A DNA stretch of 64,000 nt from positions 13,690,706-13,754,705 of the forward strand of contig OW386288.2 in assembly GCA_936432065.2 (NCBI GenBank), read 5' to 3'. The DNA is from Rutpela maculata (lineage: Eukaryota > Arthropoda > Insecta > Coleoptera > Cerambycidae). Made by a program: the position numbers and the translations under genes. Below, piece after piece: positions 1-13,382 of the stretch. The notes under the pieces are model-generated. The model was not told the DNA's origin and did not search any database. It was given only the letters and a program-made list of their open reading frames with translations. The first letter of the stretch is position 1. Each line of letters opens with the position of its first letter.

Positions 1-957
1 ACGAACTCGAGCCACCTATTGCATTTTTGTGTCTTAGAATTATAAGCCTAATGCCGAAACAGCTTAAAGTGTAATATTAATGTAGATAACAGAGTATTTG
101 AGTATGTTTAATACTTACTTTTTTTATCCGACACCATTTATGTAGGAAAAACTGAAAAAAATATATAACTATATTGGTGTCCACAGTGAAATTATTTATA
201 GGTTTTTGTTTTTTTATTTAATTATTTTATTTACCGCTTTCTCAGGTGCACATTATTTTTTTATTAACCCGTCATTATATCATCTAAATAAATGGGAATA
301 TTCAAAGACATATTTGAGATAGATATTGAATATCCAAAAACGTTTGGAAAATTTCTTAAATATTTTTTAGGCATCCATCTTGACAATAATGCATGTACTG
401 AAGTTTGAAAATTATTTCTTTACGGGATTAGCCCAGAGAATAAAATAGAATCATTTACTAAGATTTATTTCTGATTGTTAATTTCAATCGAACAATTATT
501 TGCTGTTAAGAGTAATACTTTTATCAGTATCTCAGTGATTTTGTATTTCCTTGAGGCATTTTATTCTGAATGAATGTTTTTATACATCCCTCAGCCGAGT
601 CTTTCCATCAAACTTCAGAAAACCAGCAGATCCGCACTCAAAATACTTAGCACGAAAGAAAGGCGTCACAAGATACAAAAGGGACTAATAACAACTATTT
701 CTTCTATAAAAAAAAAAAAAAATGCGTGAGAGCAGTATGACGTGTGTTTCGCACAAAGTTCACATGGCAAGTTTTCAGCAATAAGTTTGAAGAAATTGAA
801 TTTACGCTAGCTTATTGGTTATGAATCATTGCATTCATATTTCCACCGAGATTGTTCGAAGCAATTCTCTTCTTATTTTCTTTGCAACCCTCGATGTATT
901 TGACTTCCATCCTCCATGCCTCATCGTAGTTAAAATATCAATTCCGGTATCATAGAG
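1..957. other. No gene seen
   Basis: AT-rich sequence with short homopolymer runs. I see no long reading frame, no splice-supported exon and no strong inverted repeat. Confidence 0.5.
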
Positions 958-2031
958 CAAGATCCCGTAAACGCCAGACCTACGTCATTTTATAAAATCT
1001 GAAAATTTTTCCTACGGAAAAACACTACTACAGGTAAGAACGATTGGCTACTGTGAACAGTCGGTCGCGGTGGCTTTGACAGGTAACAGGTAGCAAAGGT
1101 GTATAGAATTGCTGCTCAAAATCATACTATAAAGCGTGATTTTTTTTTATATTGTTTATGAGATACTATAATAATTCACGTCCTCTACTGCCAGACACTT
1201 TGTATTGTTATCTCTATTGAATCGATAATCTAATAGTTATCATAAAATTCAGTATAAGCTATTATTCAAAGAAATTTTATGGGTTGTTTTTATGTTTTTA
1301 GGGATGAAATAGAATTTTCCTCAGTCTTTTGATACCACGAAAACGGATTTTAATTAATTTTGAGCCTTTTTCAACCATTTTCTCCGGGTCTTATGCGTTC
1401 CGCAATGGGGGTCAAAAATCAGCTATTTTTAACATTGTCCTTTATTTTTTAATAATTTATTAACTGTAAAATTATGGTAAGTAATTATTCCAAAATTTAT
1501 TTTTAATTTATAAATAATTTTTACATAATTGAATTATCCGATAAACCTAACTAACTGTTGCGTTTGTACTCGCTTTTATATACATTTGCCTTTCCTTTGC
1601 GCTCATACCTACAGCTGACCTTCAGCTATATCTGGTAGGGGGTTGGAACTTTCGAAACTGTCTGGCTGCTTGGGAAACACCTTAAAATAGTTGCTCAAGT
1701 GACATATATAAAATTGAGATTTTATAAAATAACGTTAAGTACAATTACAATTTTTTATACTTTAAGGGGTCGAGGGGGGTGCCATCATACAGTGTCTGGC
1801 AGTGGAGGACGTGAATTATTATAGTATCTTGTAAACAATATCAAAAAATTACGCTTTATGGTATGATGATTTTGAGCAGCAATTCTATACACCTTTGCTA
1901 CCTGTTACCTGCAAAGCCACCGCGACCGACTGTTCATAGTAGCCAAACATTCTTACCTGTAGTAGTGTACTTCCGTAGAAAAATGTTCAGATTTTATAAA
2001 ATGACGTAGGTCTGGCGTTCACGGGATCTTG
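958..2031. repeat. Fold-back element 1 (long terminal inverted repeats)
   Basis: The left arm (958-1199) and right arm (1791-2031) are near-perfect reverse complements. The outer end reads CAAGATCCCGT on the left and its complement ACGGGATCTTG on the right, and the inner ends meet at CAGACACT / AGTGTCTG. The loop of about 590 bp has no recognisable coding sequence. The structure is typical of non-autonomous fold-back DNA elements. No target-site duplication is obvious. Confidence 0.8.
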
Positions 2032-5000
2032 GACTATCAGTTACCTGTGATGCAGATGACCTGAAACATTGGTCTCTGTATTGTTCAGGATTGGATAATT
2101 CAGAATACTGAGTACATTTACCATTCTTGTAAAACAAAGAAATGGCTATGATCAGTGTGCAAAGGACGTTGCTTGACGAAGTTTCGAATAATTTCTACCA
2201 TATTAATACTTTCTATCTCCTGATTCGAAAAAATGTTTGTCTTCGTGAATGGTATTATAATCCGAAAACAGTGATCTTCATCTCTTAGATGCTTTACTAG
2301 TAGTTCTCTTCTGCTTGCATCTGCAAATTCAATAATAAGCGCAACTTTCTTTATTACAGCTGATTTGTCGTCAGCCTCTTGCTAATATTTAACAATGTTC
2401 TGCTTAGTTAAAATCTTGGATTTTGTTAGGTCGATATCCTTCATATTTTCTTTTCAAAATCGCAATTAAATGAATAACTTCAATGATATCCATATTTATT
2501 TTTATGGATATAATACTCTGCAACATCGAATAACAGGCCTAGAGAGAAGATTTCTGAGTCTTCGATAAATGCTCAGAATATGCTAACAAAACCTTCTCGT
2601 TGGAAATATTACTCACCTTTTTTCTGCACATCATTTCTCATGCCAGCTATATGTCAATTAATTTTAACTCTTGACTTATCAGGTAAAAGAGATGAAATAA
2701 ATTTTGTAGCGGCTTCTACAATATCTCAATCGGACATGACTTTATTTATGCTCGACTTGCTTATATCTTTTGATAAATAAACTTGTTGACAACAAACGCG
2801 TTTTTAGTAACCTGGTTACCAACGAATTATTATCCATAATAACTTGCATTCTGAATAGTTGACTTAAATTTTTTTTGTGATAGAATATGATGGATTTGAT
2901 GAATTTCTAATGATTGTAAATAAAAGTTTTGTACGATACTTGTGAAATAAATAGTATTATTCCCACTTGTATCATAAATTCACTTTACTATATATTAGAT
3001 ACATATTTTAAGTACAGAAAATCGTGCAATGACAATTTGACACTGAAATTGTTTAATAAAAAATTATGAGGTATCGTATAGTTATGTTTTTGCCCAAAGA
3101 GATAAAATATCAGTGTCATACCAAAATATAAAAAATTGAGGTTATTTTTGGTACTTAAGCGAAAAATTTTAAACTCGACTGCTTACTTAACTATACTGAA
3201 ATAGACTAGACCCCTTCCATGACCCTTTAGACTGCTTTTGTTTTATAGTTAGTTTAGAATGTCTTCAATGTGTAGAAGAAAAAGTGAACAATTTTCTTGA
3301 GACAAGTAAACAAAATGTCTTTGAATATTCCTTTTTTTAAATTGTTTATGTGCAAAATTAGCCTTGCACCTAGTGTATGTAGATGATTAAAATTGTCAGA
3401 GGAGATCCAAGATTATTATAATTTATTCCTTAACCAGTCTTCCTAATATTAATCCAGAATTTTCCAAATACATTTTGGATCTTCAAGGCCTAGGTCAATT
3501 ATTTGTTTAGTGCAATTTTTTTTCTTACTTTCTTCTTGTTTTATTTCATGAAAGTTAAATAAAATCAACGAAGAGTTACTTATGAACAATACTTATTAAT
3601 GTAAAAAGTAAAGATTATTTAAAATTAAAATGTTTGGTGATGATTAAGAAATAATTGTATTTATTTGCTTATTTTATAGTGAATTTTATTGTATAAATAT
3701 TTAAACGATGTGTTAACTTAAAATAGTGTTTGTTAAAATTGTTTATAATAAATAAACATGTTTATTGATTTTTATTTTTAATTTCAATCCCTTAATAACT
3801 TTTTTTTGCATGTTTTATCATTAATATTTTGTTTGCCGAAAAATTATGGAGTTGATAATCGCTATTAACTTTTGCACTAACACTCTTTTTGCTTTTGGCT
3901 GCTTTTGTTCCTTTCGTAATATCATCATGAAAACTTGTCTTGGTTATGCTTGACTGTCAACCACTTTGCTAGGTGTTATGAACATTACGTTATAATAAAT
4001 TAGAGAGGGCGATATTATATATATCGTATTTCAACACTTGGTGAAGTAGTTAATAGTTGTAAGTCCCTGTAGCTTACTTATAATTCATAACTTTTCGGCA
4101 GTTTTAAATAAAAATGTTGAAAAACATTACTTTTGTTAAGGGAGAGATTTCGCCAATATATTTATGGTTCTTAAATGAATCTTAACCGACTTACTTATAT
4201 AAGGTGTTTACAAACCTAAACCAAAACTAACTGATATTACACTATAAATAACTAAACTGGCTGAGCGAAACATGCATTTAATAAATGGGAACTCTCGCTT
4301 TAACCATTGGGCTATGGCCGTATTATTGTACGAATTATGGCAGAGGAAGCAAAACAAAATTTTTAAACGAAAAGATCTGTTAAGACACGAGCGGGGAAAG
4401 CCGTACGATGTTGATATCGTAAGAGCAAGAATGATATTTTATCCGCATCGTAAACTGATTATTAATTCGTGAAATGCATTTAACTGTGCCTGAGCACTCT
4501 AGATGAGTAAGTAAAATACATGAAAATCATCCCCACACATTCGCTTAACTGCAACATCCTGATAACATAGAGATTGCATTTCAACAAAAAAAATTGCTCC
4601 TCACCACAAACAATCGTTAAAATCATAATATTTGATGCTTGGTTTTATTCGACTAGTAACTGTTTAAATGAAAATATCTCAGGAAATCTCACATCTACGT
4701 TCAAGTAGACAGACTAACACAAAAGTTTATAATCTGGAAAGTATGATTGTAATTATCAATAACTTTGCTGCAAATCACAGAATTATTAAAAACTGTTACA
4801 CTGGTATTTAAGGAATTTATTTCTGATATCGAAGTCCAAGTGAGTTTTAAAATGAACATTTTTGAAATATCATAATTGTAAATTAGTAGATAGTACACTG
4901 ATTTGCTATTTTGCTAGGTTTAGTTCTCTTTTTATCTTCAATATAACATTAAGGTACTGTCGTGCACAAAAAAAAAATGGGACAAGTCTTACAACGTATT

Positions 5001-7411
5001 TTTGCTAAAATCTAGTTGTGTACATCTAACTTCTAATCTAATTTTTATATAAGCGATTTAGTTAAAGCTGGAGTTATTGCTAAGGCAGAAGCATCCGTCT
5101 TCAGATTGACATTAGAAAAAAATAGTTGTCCTATTTTTTTTGCTCACGACAGTGAGTTGTTTCAAAATGGATTCCCAAAAACTTTGTGATTTATACAACT
5201 GAAGATGCAATTAATAGTTTTTATATTTTTGGGTTTCTTTGTATTGAAGTTTGAAATGTTATATTTCTATGTTTAATAATATTTTGTTATTTATATAAAT
5301 AAAAAAAGATAACTGGGCCCATGGAACACCACATTTTATGTTAATTTATGCATATCAAACTTCCTCACTCTCTGCAAAGATATAAAACACATTTGTTTAT
5401 AGGTCTCGAAAATATGATAATATTTAAAAAACGTTTCTACAAAATATAAAATAATACCTACATAATAACAAAAGTAATGTTTTTTCTTTAATAAATTTAA
5501 TAATGTGTAACGGACAACCATATGCTCGCGCCTCAACCTGAAAACTTAACTTCACTTGTCGACTCTTTTACACACAATCCTTATTTTAATGGCAAGTTAT
5601 AAAAACAACTGTCTATATAACCAAATAGCCAGCATCTATACATATGCCGCTCCAAACAATAATTTAAATATAAGGAAATGAAAAGTGAGGTTAGGTAATG
5701 TCTACTTTGCGTTTCCTGTCTTTTCTATAAAAATAATCTTTCAGCAATTAAAACAATTACAATTGCCTAAAAGAATTGATGTATGTTCAAATAAACTGTT
5801 GATTGTGCTTACAATTTCGTATAAAACGTAGTTATTGGCACCGCACCACGCACCATGCTTTTCAATTTGACGTAAGTAGAATAAGTTAATTAAACTACAG
5901 TTACGATGCTTATATGTGTATTTACTAACGATTGCTGTAAATAAATATCACTCAATTTCTCTTACAGAACGATTCAAGAAGGGCAAGACCGTGAAGCACT
6001 GAACAAATCAAATAAAAATATAGGTTATACTTGTTTATGGTATTTATAATTATTATTTATATCACGGGAAAGTTGATAAACTTCGTATTTATACACAGAT
6101 GGGTTAGGATATTGTTAAGGTGTCTAGATCCAAAATTCTACAGGTGACAAAAGAAAATAAATCACGTTTTGCCTAATTATGGGATTTTCAGTCGAAAACA
6201 GCGTGATATGTTTAAAATACTTCTCGGTTTCAGTTGCAAGCAGACCATTTCTATTGATTTAAAAATTTGGGAAATGTAGAGGCTTAACTTCGAATAAAAA
6301 TTTGAAAAATACAATTAAAAAAACATGTCTTTGTAGTATTTTGCATCTAATCACTAACCAGTTCCATATTCGCGTACTTTCCAACCAAAAATAATTTCTT
6401 ATTATGGTGGCATACAATTTTCTTACTTTAGACTAAAATGTATGATTTAGTATATTGCTACTTGTGGTTAATACGTTATAAATCTACTTGTCATTCAAAA
6501 ATTATTAGGCTGATAAGGGCACATCAAAATTTTCTATTGGAATATCCTCTGAACATTTTCTATTTTTCAAATGATAAAACAAATGTACTTTTAGTTGAAA
6601 TTTTTATGAGATTTTTTGATGACGAAGATTCGTAATCTATAAGGCACAATCAACTCTAATCAGGTCATACGTTTTAGTGTAAAGGTGCCCAAAAGTTTAA
6701 AAACTAAGCGACTTTTCTTAATGTGAACACTCTACTATTACTCAATCCACGTGAATTGAATAGACAAGCTTAAATCAGGAGACAAAATATAAACCAATCA
6801 AATTGATCAGAGCAATAACTAAATGGTGACATTCGTTTATACATAATTTAGATATATTTAGTTTATAACGAAATGCACAATAGTATATTTAGTGTCCTTA
6901 AAATTATTGTATTACCATTTTAATGTGGGTAAATTATTGATGGTTTTTTTTTAATAATCCATAATTTGATAGATTGATAGACTGAATTAGAAACAATTGC
7001 CTACATAGATGTTTTTTGCAGAAATTAAAATTTGTTCATTCCAATTCAAATAGAAATTAGCATTTTATCCGTACGGACTGTAATTCTCACATTTCATTTG
7101 AATATTTTTAGGTTATATTAAGAATCCAAGTCACAAAAACTTGAAAATAAAAGCTATAAAATACCAAAAATTTGTATAATCTAATTTACAAGCACTAGTA
7201 AATTATATTATGTAGACATTTTAATTTATTAACATAGATCAAACACCCTGAGATTATAGAATAACCACAAATGGATATATTTATCGTAGAATTTGCATAC
7301 ATTGCTTCAATTTCAATTTCTCTCTTCAATTTGTGGAGAGACGGGAGAAACCAGAATAAGATTATGGTAAGGTTTCAAGAAAAAAATAAAAAATCAAGAT
7401 ATAAATCTACC
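2032..7411. other. Intergenic DNA, no gene recognised
   Basis: 5.4 kb of AT-rich DNA. Open frames are all under about 70 codons, without recognisable motifs or exon-like splice flanks. A 66-codon frame at 4272-4472 has a slightly more protein-like composition but matches nothing I know. Confidence 0.45.
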
Positions 7412-8732
7412 CCAGGCATTAGAGACCATATAGGATCCTTATCTGGAAAAATTCAAGGTAGTTTTGGAAATAGGCTTGCTTTACGTTTTTTGGAGAGCTG
7501 AATCCGAATTTTTAACTTCCCACCAAAAATTTCCCTCCCGCAACCTCCTCAAAAATTTGAAAATAAAACCAAAAAACCGTTTTTTTTTTTTTCGTTTTAG
7601 GAAAAAGACCTAGAAATTCGAAAAGTAGACAAAATTTGCAAGAAGAAAGGTCCTTTGATATTTTAAAACGTTAAACGAACAGAGAAGCGCTAACACGCTT
7701 CAAAACATGAGCCTCGGCACCGCAGGGCTGCATGCGCTAAGTTACACGTCCGTTACGTTCTTTCAGTCGGGAATATTCTCGCATGATGAATGATGAATGA
7801 GAAAGTCCAACTGGTTTTTGTCCAGCCCAATTTTTCTGACTCAATAACATATTTCCTTGCCAAAGTTGGACTTGATGGTACGTTCTCAGTGAGTGTTGCA
7901 CAGCTGCAGCTTCAGTTGGGGCCAAAGAGGCAATGTTGTATTTACTGCTGTACGCGGTCTTGATGAAACACTGATGTCGAAAACCGTTCAGTCATGTGTT
8001 TTCATCCTTGCAACCATACAAACGAAGAAAAAATGATTGCCAGCTTTTGCGATAGCTTGTGGATCTGTATTTGGAGTCCGGAACAGCTGAGCGAGGGAAT
8101 GCAGATCTGGGTTTTGGATGAGGACATTGATCAATTGAAACAATTTAAAGTCGCATAAACCATGTTTAAAATATTATGAGAAAACAGTACGTTTTTTAAA
8201 ATAATAAACAATATAAAGTGAAAATAAAATGCCTAAGAAACTTCGATCACGATCAACGGGTTGCTATCAATTCTCGAGCATCATACAGGTGTCATGGGTC
8301 GGAGGGAAAAGGGAAGGGCCTCTTGACAACAGTATGCTAGCTCGAGGTGCGTGGCAGGTGAGGGGTACCCCAAGAAGATCTAAAGACGAGAGAGGAGTAA
8401 CTATGGAGTTGGCGTGATACCTAAATGCACTTGTGGCGCATGTTTCGGAATCCACTCACTCCCCTCCTGTTCGTCGTACGTCAAAATGTCAAAGGACTTT
8501 GTTGTGCGTTTTGTTTCCTTTTTGAATGTCTGGGTATTTTTTATCTAAAACGAGAAAAAACGATGAAAAAAATCAAAAACCAATTTTTTGGGTTTTCTTC
8601 TTTAAATTTGAGGTGGTTGCGGAGGGAATTTTTGGTGGGAAAACATTTGGATTCAGCGAGCCAAAAAACATGAAGTAAACCTATTTCCAGAACTACCATG
8701 AATTTTTTCAGATAAAATTCTCTAATGCCTGG
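7412..8732. mobile_element. Fold-back element 2, carries a gene fragment in its loop
   Basis: Arms at 7412-7715 and 8427-8732 are reverse complements: both outer ends read CCAGGCATTAGAGA inward, and both contain the complement pair around TCCTTTGA..ATTTT and the T-rich TTTTTTCGTTTTAG stretch. The 0.7 kb loop carries a decayed protein-coding fragment on the minus strand (see 7805-8075). A partial relative of the same arms lies at 36085-36480. Likely a non-autonomous DNA element or a degraded autonomous one; the transposase class is unknown. Confidence 0.75.
7805..8075 (-). pseudogene. Fragment of the SLPPTE/HAFSGCDTTSA protein family in a fold-back loop
   Basis: Translated from the minus strand, the loop reads ...LRLYGCKDENT, an in-frame stop, LNGFRHQCFIKTAYSSKYN, IASLAPTEAAAVQHSLRTYH and QVQLWQGN. 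This follows the pattern ALYG...SLN..R...F.KS....SLPPTEAAA.QHSLR.YHQVQ.W, which I recognise from large uncharacterised animal proteins, often with a C-terminal cysteine-rich CXC segment. Only a middle segment remains, it has a stop codon, and flanking coding sequence is lost at the loop edges. The same family occurs at 18300-18595, 46425-46830 and 48738-49540. Function unknown; here it is a relic. Confidence 0.7.
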
Positions 8733-8818
8733 AGTAATCACACAAAAATTGAGTTAGTCTATCTGCAACCATATGGTGCAGCATTTTGACGTCTCTATTT
8801 CACATTTGATACAATAAG

Positions 8819-9323
8819 TATATTTTTGCGACATACGGTAAGTTGTATGTATTATTAGCAGAAGTGGTTTAATAGGGGAGTACGGTTTCACGTTACTCTT
8901 AATATGTCAAAACACTAACCGCAGCTTGCCCAGCTCTCGATGTAGGTTAGAAGCGGTATATATCGCTGTCCTTGTTTACTGTCAAGCCCGTAAACTACCT
9001 CTTTTTGAATTTGTAAGAAACAATTTAAAGTAACTAGATTTAGATTACTCTCAAAGAGCGGGCGATTGGCCTTCCCCCACTGCGACCTTCTATTGTAGTA
9101 CTCCTTTTTGTGTGCCTCAGGGCTCCCCATCCAAACATGGTCTTCCTAGACTTCGAGTCTGTTGATAAGGGCCCCCAGGCACGGTTATCAGCCTCTGTCT
9201 TTCTCTCGCCGAGTATATCTAATCTATATTTTCGCGACACCAGTTTGCAAATATATAATAATATGGTGGGGGTTTAACCACTACATACCACTCTTATTTA
9301 ATCCGGTATGTCGCAAAAATGTA
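8819..9323. mobile_element. Small TIR element (MITE-like)
   Basis: About 0.5 kb bounded by short inverted repeats: TTTTTGCGACATACGG at the left and CCGGTATGTCGCAAAAA at the right. No coding sequence is recognisable inside. Superfamily not assignable, as no clear duplication of the target is visible. Confidence 0.55.
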
Positions 9324-10529
9324 CCTAATATAGCCATCAATTTATTACTCTAAATGTCACTTTGTGCATTATAATTTAGTTAGGATTTATGTCTAAAACC
9401 GTACGTGCTTGGTGTAATAAATTTATTACACCAATCACATAAAATTGTTTTCACATTTAAAAAAAAAATTGGTGGGACTTTTCTGCATCCAGCGGCTTCA
9501 TCCTAATTGGCGATTGCAGTACATTACCCATAGTCATTTATGTTTAAATATGTTGGCACCATTTTTGGGTTTTAATATGAACACAATAGGGAGAGGAGGG
9601 AAAAACAACAAATATATCCATTTGCTGTACACTTTTATACCATGACTATATATATTAAACAATAGATCAGTTTACTGAAAAAAACCTCTAGGTATAATAA
9701 AATCAAATATACAGAAGAGTGATTTTCATGATTATCATAATCAGTAGTATCTACATATTTAATAATACGATTTTAATCAACAAGGTTGGGAGGTATATAA
9801 GAAGTGTATATGTATTTAATTAGTATTATTTATAAAAGTCGAGATAAAACTGTTTTTTTTTTGTTAAATTTATATATTATATTAGTAATTTATGATGTGG
9901 CAAAATGTACTTATAATTCTTATGTATGTAAGGAAAATCAATCCGAAACCTTGTATTTAATTGTCTCTTTTAAATGATAAAATATCTCTCGGGGTTAATT
10001 AGGGTAATTGAAAATGTACTTCAGCAGGCTGTCAAATGCTCGGAATTTTTTATATATAACAAGCGAAGACATATTCAGTCAAATAATGCACTGTTATTGT
10101 AGATCTCTATCGTAAGTTGGGAGTAATTGAGTAACAGTTCAAGGGACCTAAGTCAGTGATCAGTATTTTATTTCAAATTTCTATGGAAACATCTGAGTAT
10201 ATGCTGGTCTTCTACAACACTGCAGTACAATTATATTGGACATAACGAAATTGGAAGTGACCTAATTCACAAGTTACGGAACCCGTGATAAAAGGGGTGT
10301 TTTCTACCCTTTCCGATTATTTCCTACTCTAATCTTTTTCAACTTTTTTATTAACGTCATTACAAACACATTGCACAAGGTTTCATCAAAATACATTCAT
10401 TAGCACTCAAATCAGAGATTTTGGTCATTTTAGCGCTCCGTTGACTGGACTAATATGAATAACACATACTCTTTAAATTCGATATTTGTTAGAATTCATG
10501 TCATGTATTTCGTACTCAAAATAATCTTA
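9324..10529. other. No gene seen
   Basis: AT-rich intergenic DNA without recognisable coding or repeat structure. Confidence 0.45.
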
Positions 10530-10537
10530 CCCTTAAG

Positions 10538-11225
10538 CAGGGTGTATTAAATAGGTGGTCCGACGTACGGCACTTTCCTATTATAATAATGGCTTCATAA
10601 GTGCATGGTTACTATTTACTTTAGTAGATGGCGCGAGCAATAAGGTCCTACAATTACCTGGGCACGTGCATCGTATAACTAACACAACCTCCAATTTTAA
10701 GGTTTTTTCGTTTATTCTCATATTTAATGTTTGTATAGACATTTTAAGCTTGGAGCCAACCAAGCAAATATTTAAAAATTCACGCAAATAATTTTTCAAT
10801 ATTGTTGATTAATAAAAATAGACTGCTAATTATAGGTTAGATTCCTAACCTGCAAAAAGTGTCTTATTTTATTGTGATAAACTATTTAAAACTTCAAACA
10901 CATTACGTTGAACTTGATTTTGGTTGAAAGTACAGGAACCAGGTAGAGATTTTAATAATAGCTACGTAATACTTGTAAATCTTAAGAAATATATATTTTT
11001 GAGGTTAGCTGTGTCACTGGACTCTTGTTTCACTAAACAAAGACAAAAGGCCGGGAATGTATGCAACACTGTATGCACGTATGCATAGAACTTGTAAAAT
11101 TATCTATCTATACGTAAGTAATGATAGAACTTATTGGTCCTGCCATTTATTACATTATGTACAAAGTAAGCACTTATGAAGCCATTGTGAGAATTGTCGT
11201 CGCACCACCTATTTAATACACCCTG
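10538..11225. mobile_element. MITE-like TIR element with about 8-bp target duplication
   Basis: The ends are inverted repeats starting CAGGGTGTATTAAATAGGTG, and weaker complementarity continues for over 100 bp (both ends also share the GGCTTCATAAGTGC block). The flanks read CCCTTAAG on the left (10530-10537) and CCCTTAAT on the right (11226-11233), a direct repeat with one mismatch. This fits an 8-bp hAT-like duplication, though a TTAA-type reading is also possible. No transposase inside. Confidence 0.7.
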
Positions 11226-11233
11226 CCCTTAAT

Positions 11234-13253
11234 CCAGCAATAAAGTCTGGTAAAATTTAAAAAAATTACCCTGATTAACCTATACATTACTATCTCTAGT
11301 TATTCGCTGGTGGCTAACTGTGTTTCTTGGCGTTTATATTATTAACAGACTGAATATGAGAATTTTAATATTGGCCAATAAGAAGAGAAGTGTCCAAGTT
11401 AATTCAACTTTTTCAACACCAATTTATTAATATTTGATGTAATAAACATGCTAATAAAAGATGGCTTACACTGAATGGAAATATCCAAGCAATTTAATTA
11501 AAGCAAAACAACTTTCATTAAAAGTACTTTTTGCAATTTAGAGTATAGATCTAAATTTTGGCTGCAGAATGTAAGATTTGGAGACCCCATAATTATTTCC
11601 TTGTGCATTATTCCGTATAAAATCTTTTCTAATTTCTAATCCAAACGAGAGAAATTCGTAGAAATGTCAATAAAATCATTTTGATTTTAGTTCAAATTGT
11701 ATTAATATTACTGTGGTTCGGGCACAGTTATGGGAAGAAGAGGTCAAACTAGGTCCGAGTGGCAACTTGATCAGCAGAACGGAAAAATAATCGAAATAAT
11801 TATTGTTGATACAAGTCATAAAGAACAAGTACACCAGTTTGATATTTGCAATGACTGATTAAAGATCAGTGTTTTCCACAAAAGACAGCGGTTCATTCTA
11901 ATGTAGACTGTGATTAAAACCAGCAACCGAAAATAAAATAGTCGCGATTTCAAGTTAAAGGCCATAAAAAAAGAAGCCAAGATCAATAGTGGGGGGGTTC
12001 AGCCACCTAGGTCGAAAGTGTAAACAGTCTAATGAAAACGTTGGTTTTCTGAATATGTCCGAAATTATAATTCTGGATTAACATAAACGCAATCGATTTT
12101 TATCAGGCACCGCCTATTGTCTTACAAGAACAAACTGCAATTATACACAATTGAAAAGAAAAAGTTCACAAATTAAAGTTTTAATAACAATAATAATTTA
12201 ACAGGTCATTATACTGGATATATATTTTATTTGTATTGTTTCTCTTTGCAAAATATGACCCTGTACTTATACACAGTTTTTTCTTCCTGAAATACAGAAC
12301 AATCTATAGAACATTCGAAATCTGGTTGGTGTAGGCATTAAAAAGTTTGCTTCCTCTAGGAAATTTTATAGATCTAGGAATGCAATAGCATTTTCCATAC
12401 TTTGAAATTATAACAAAATGAATTTGGTACTACAGTTCATGTACGTTTCATTAAAAAAGTAAATGCATTATTACAAAGAAAACATAACACATTAGTCATT
12501 ACTACAAGGCTTAAGGTTTGACTTAGAGATAGTAATAAGGATATAAAATAAACTTGAAACTTGTATTGTCTCAAACTATATTTGTTGTGAGATTCAATCT
12601 GCATGTGCAATACAAAAAATTAATTTATGTACATTCCATAATCCACTATTTAACAGCTTAAAATATTATAACCGCCTCCAGTACTAGTTAGACCATGTAG
12701 GAACTTTTATTATTTATTTACTGTTACTTTTCTAGTTCTAATGTGATTGCCTTTTCGGTAACTTACGCAAAGCTGATTTTTACCTGTGCTTTTGCTACTT
12801 ACACATTATCATTGTAATGTGTCGATGACCAAAATAAACGTTATTACAGGAATATTTTGATTTTTTTTTTAATACCCCTTAGCCTAGCTAAAGTAAACAA
12901 TGCTTGCGAGAAACATTTGCAAACTGCCTTCTAAGCCATTAACGAGATGCTCTGACTGGATCTGAAGATTTAGATTTGTGCGACAAAGAAGAAATAGTCT
13001 TAAAATTTATGATGGTATATGAACCAGGTTTGTGACATATGAGCAAAGCAAGTTGATTTAATAGTAAAAAGTTTACTTTTTTAAATAAACACAGAAATAG
13101 TAGAGAAAAAAAACAAAGTTGCAGTTGGTTTTACATTAATTCTTTATAACAGATACAATCAACATGAATAAGTTAAAATTACAACTTTAATACAAACAAC
13201 GCAATACATAACAAATACCAATAATAATAAATAATAATAGACACAATTCAAAG
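11234..13253. other. Downstream of HDAC8, no further gene recognised
   Basis: AT-rich DNA. The segment next to 13253 should hold the HDAC8 3' untranslated region on the minus strand. A 29-codon open stretch around 12945-13032 has no convincing exon borders. Confidence 0.45.
13186..13191 (-). terminator. Possible polyadenylation signal of HDAC8
   Basis: On the minus strand this reads ATTAAA, the common variant poly(A) hexamer, about 65 bases past the HDAC8 stop codon. No canonical AATAAA is seen closer. AT-rich context makes chance occurrence likely. Confidence 0.3.
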
Positions 13254-13382
13254 TTAAATAATAAAAGAACAATATGATTTTATATGTTGATCTACTTTAT
13301 TTATGTAATCATCTGTATTTAGGTCTTTTTGCAAGCTTGGATCGATGTGTAATTCATATGTAGGCCCATATTTAGTAAAATA
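13254..13382 (-). CDS. HDAC8: HDAC8 last exon and stop
   Basis: After TTACTTCCAG it encodes YFTKYGPTYELHIDPSLQKD and about 22 more residues to TAA. It matches human FFTAYGPDYVLEITPS and the short C-terminal helix of HDAC8. The other class I HDACs have long acidic tails, which are absent here, supporting HDAC8 rather than HDAC1, 2 or 3. Confidence 0.9.
   Translation of the reverse strand, partial: YFTKYGPTYELHIDPSLQKDLNTDDYINKVDQHIKSYCSFII

Noticed and set aside
4272..4472. 66-codon plus-strand frame (RGKPYDVDIVRARMIFYPHR)
   Set aside because: No homology recognised, no splice or promoter support, and length expected by chance.
12945..13032. Short stop-free stretch (LTGSEDLDLCDKEEIVLKFM)
   Set aside because: Only 29 codons, no clear donor or acceptor, and no relation to the neighbouring gene.
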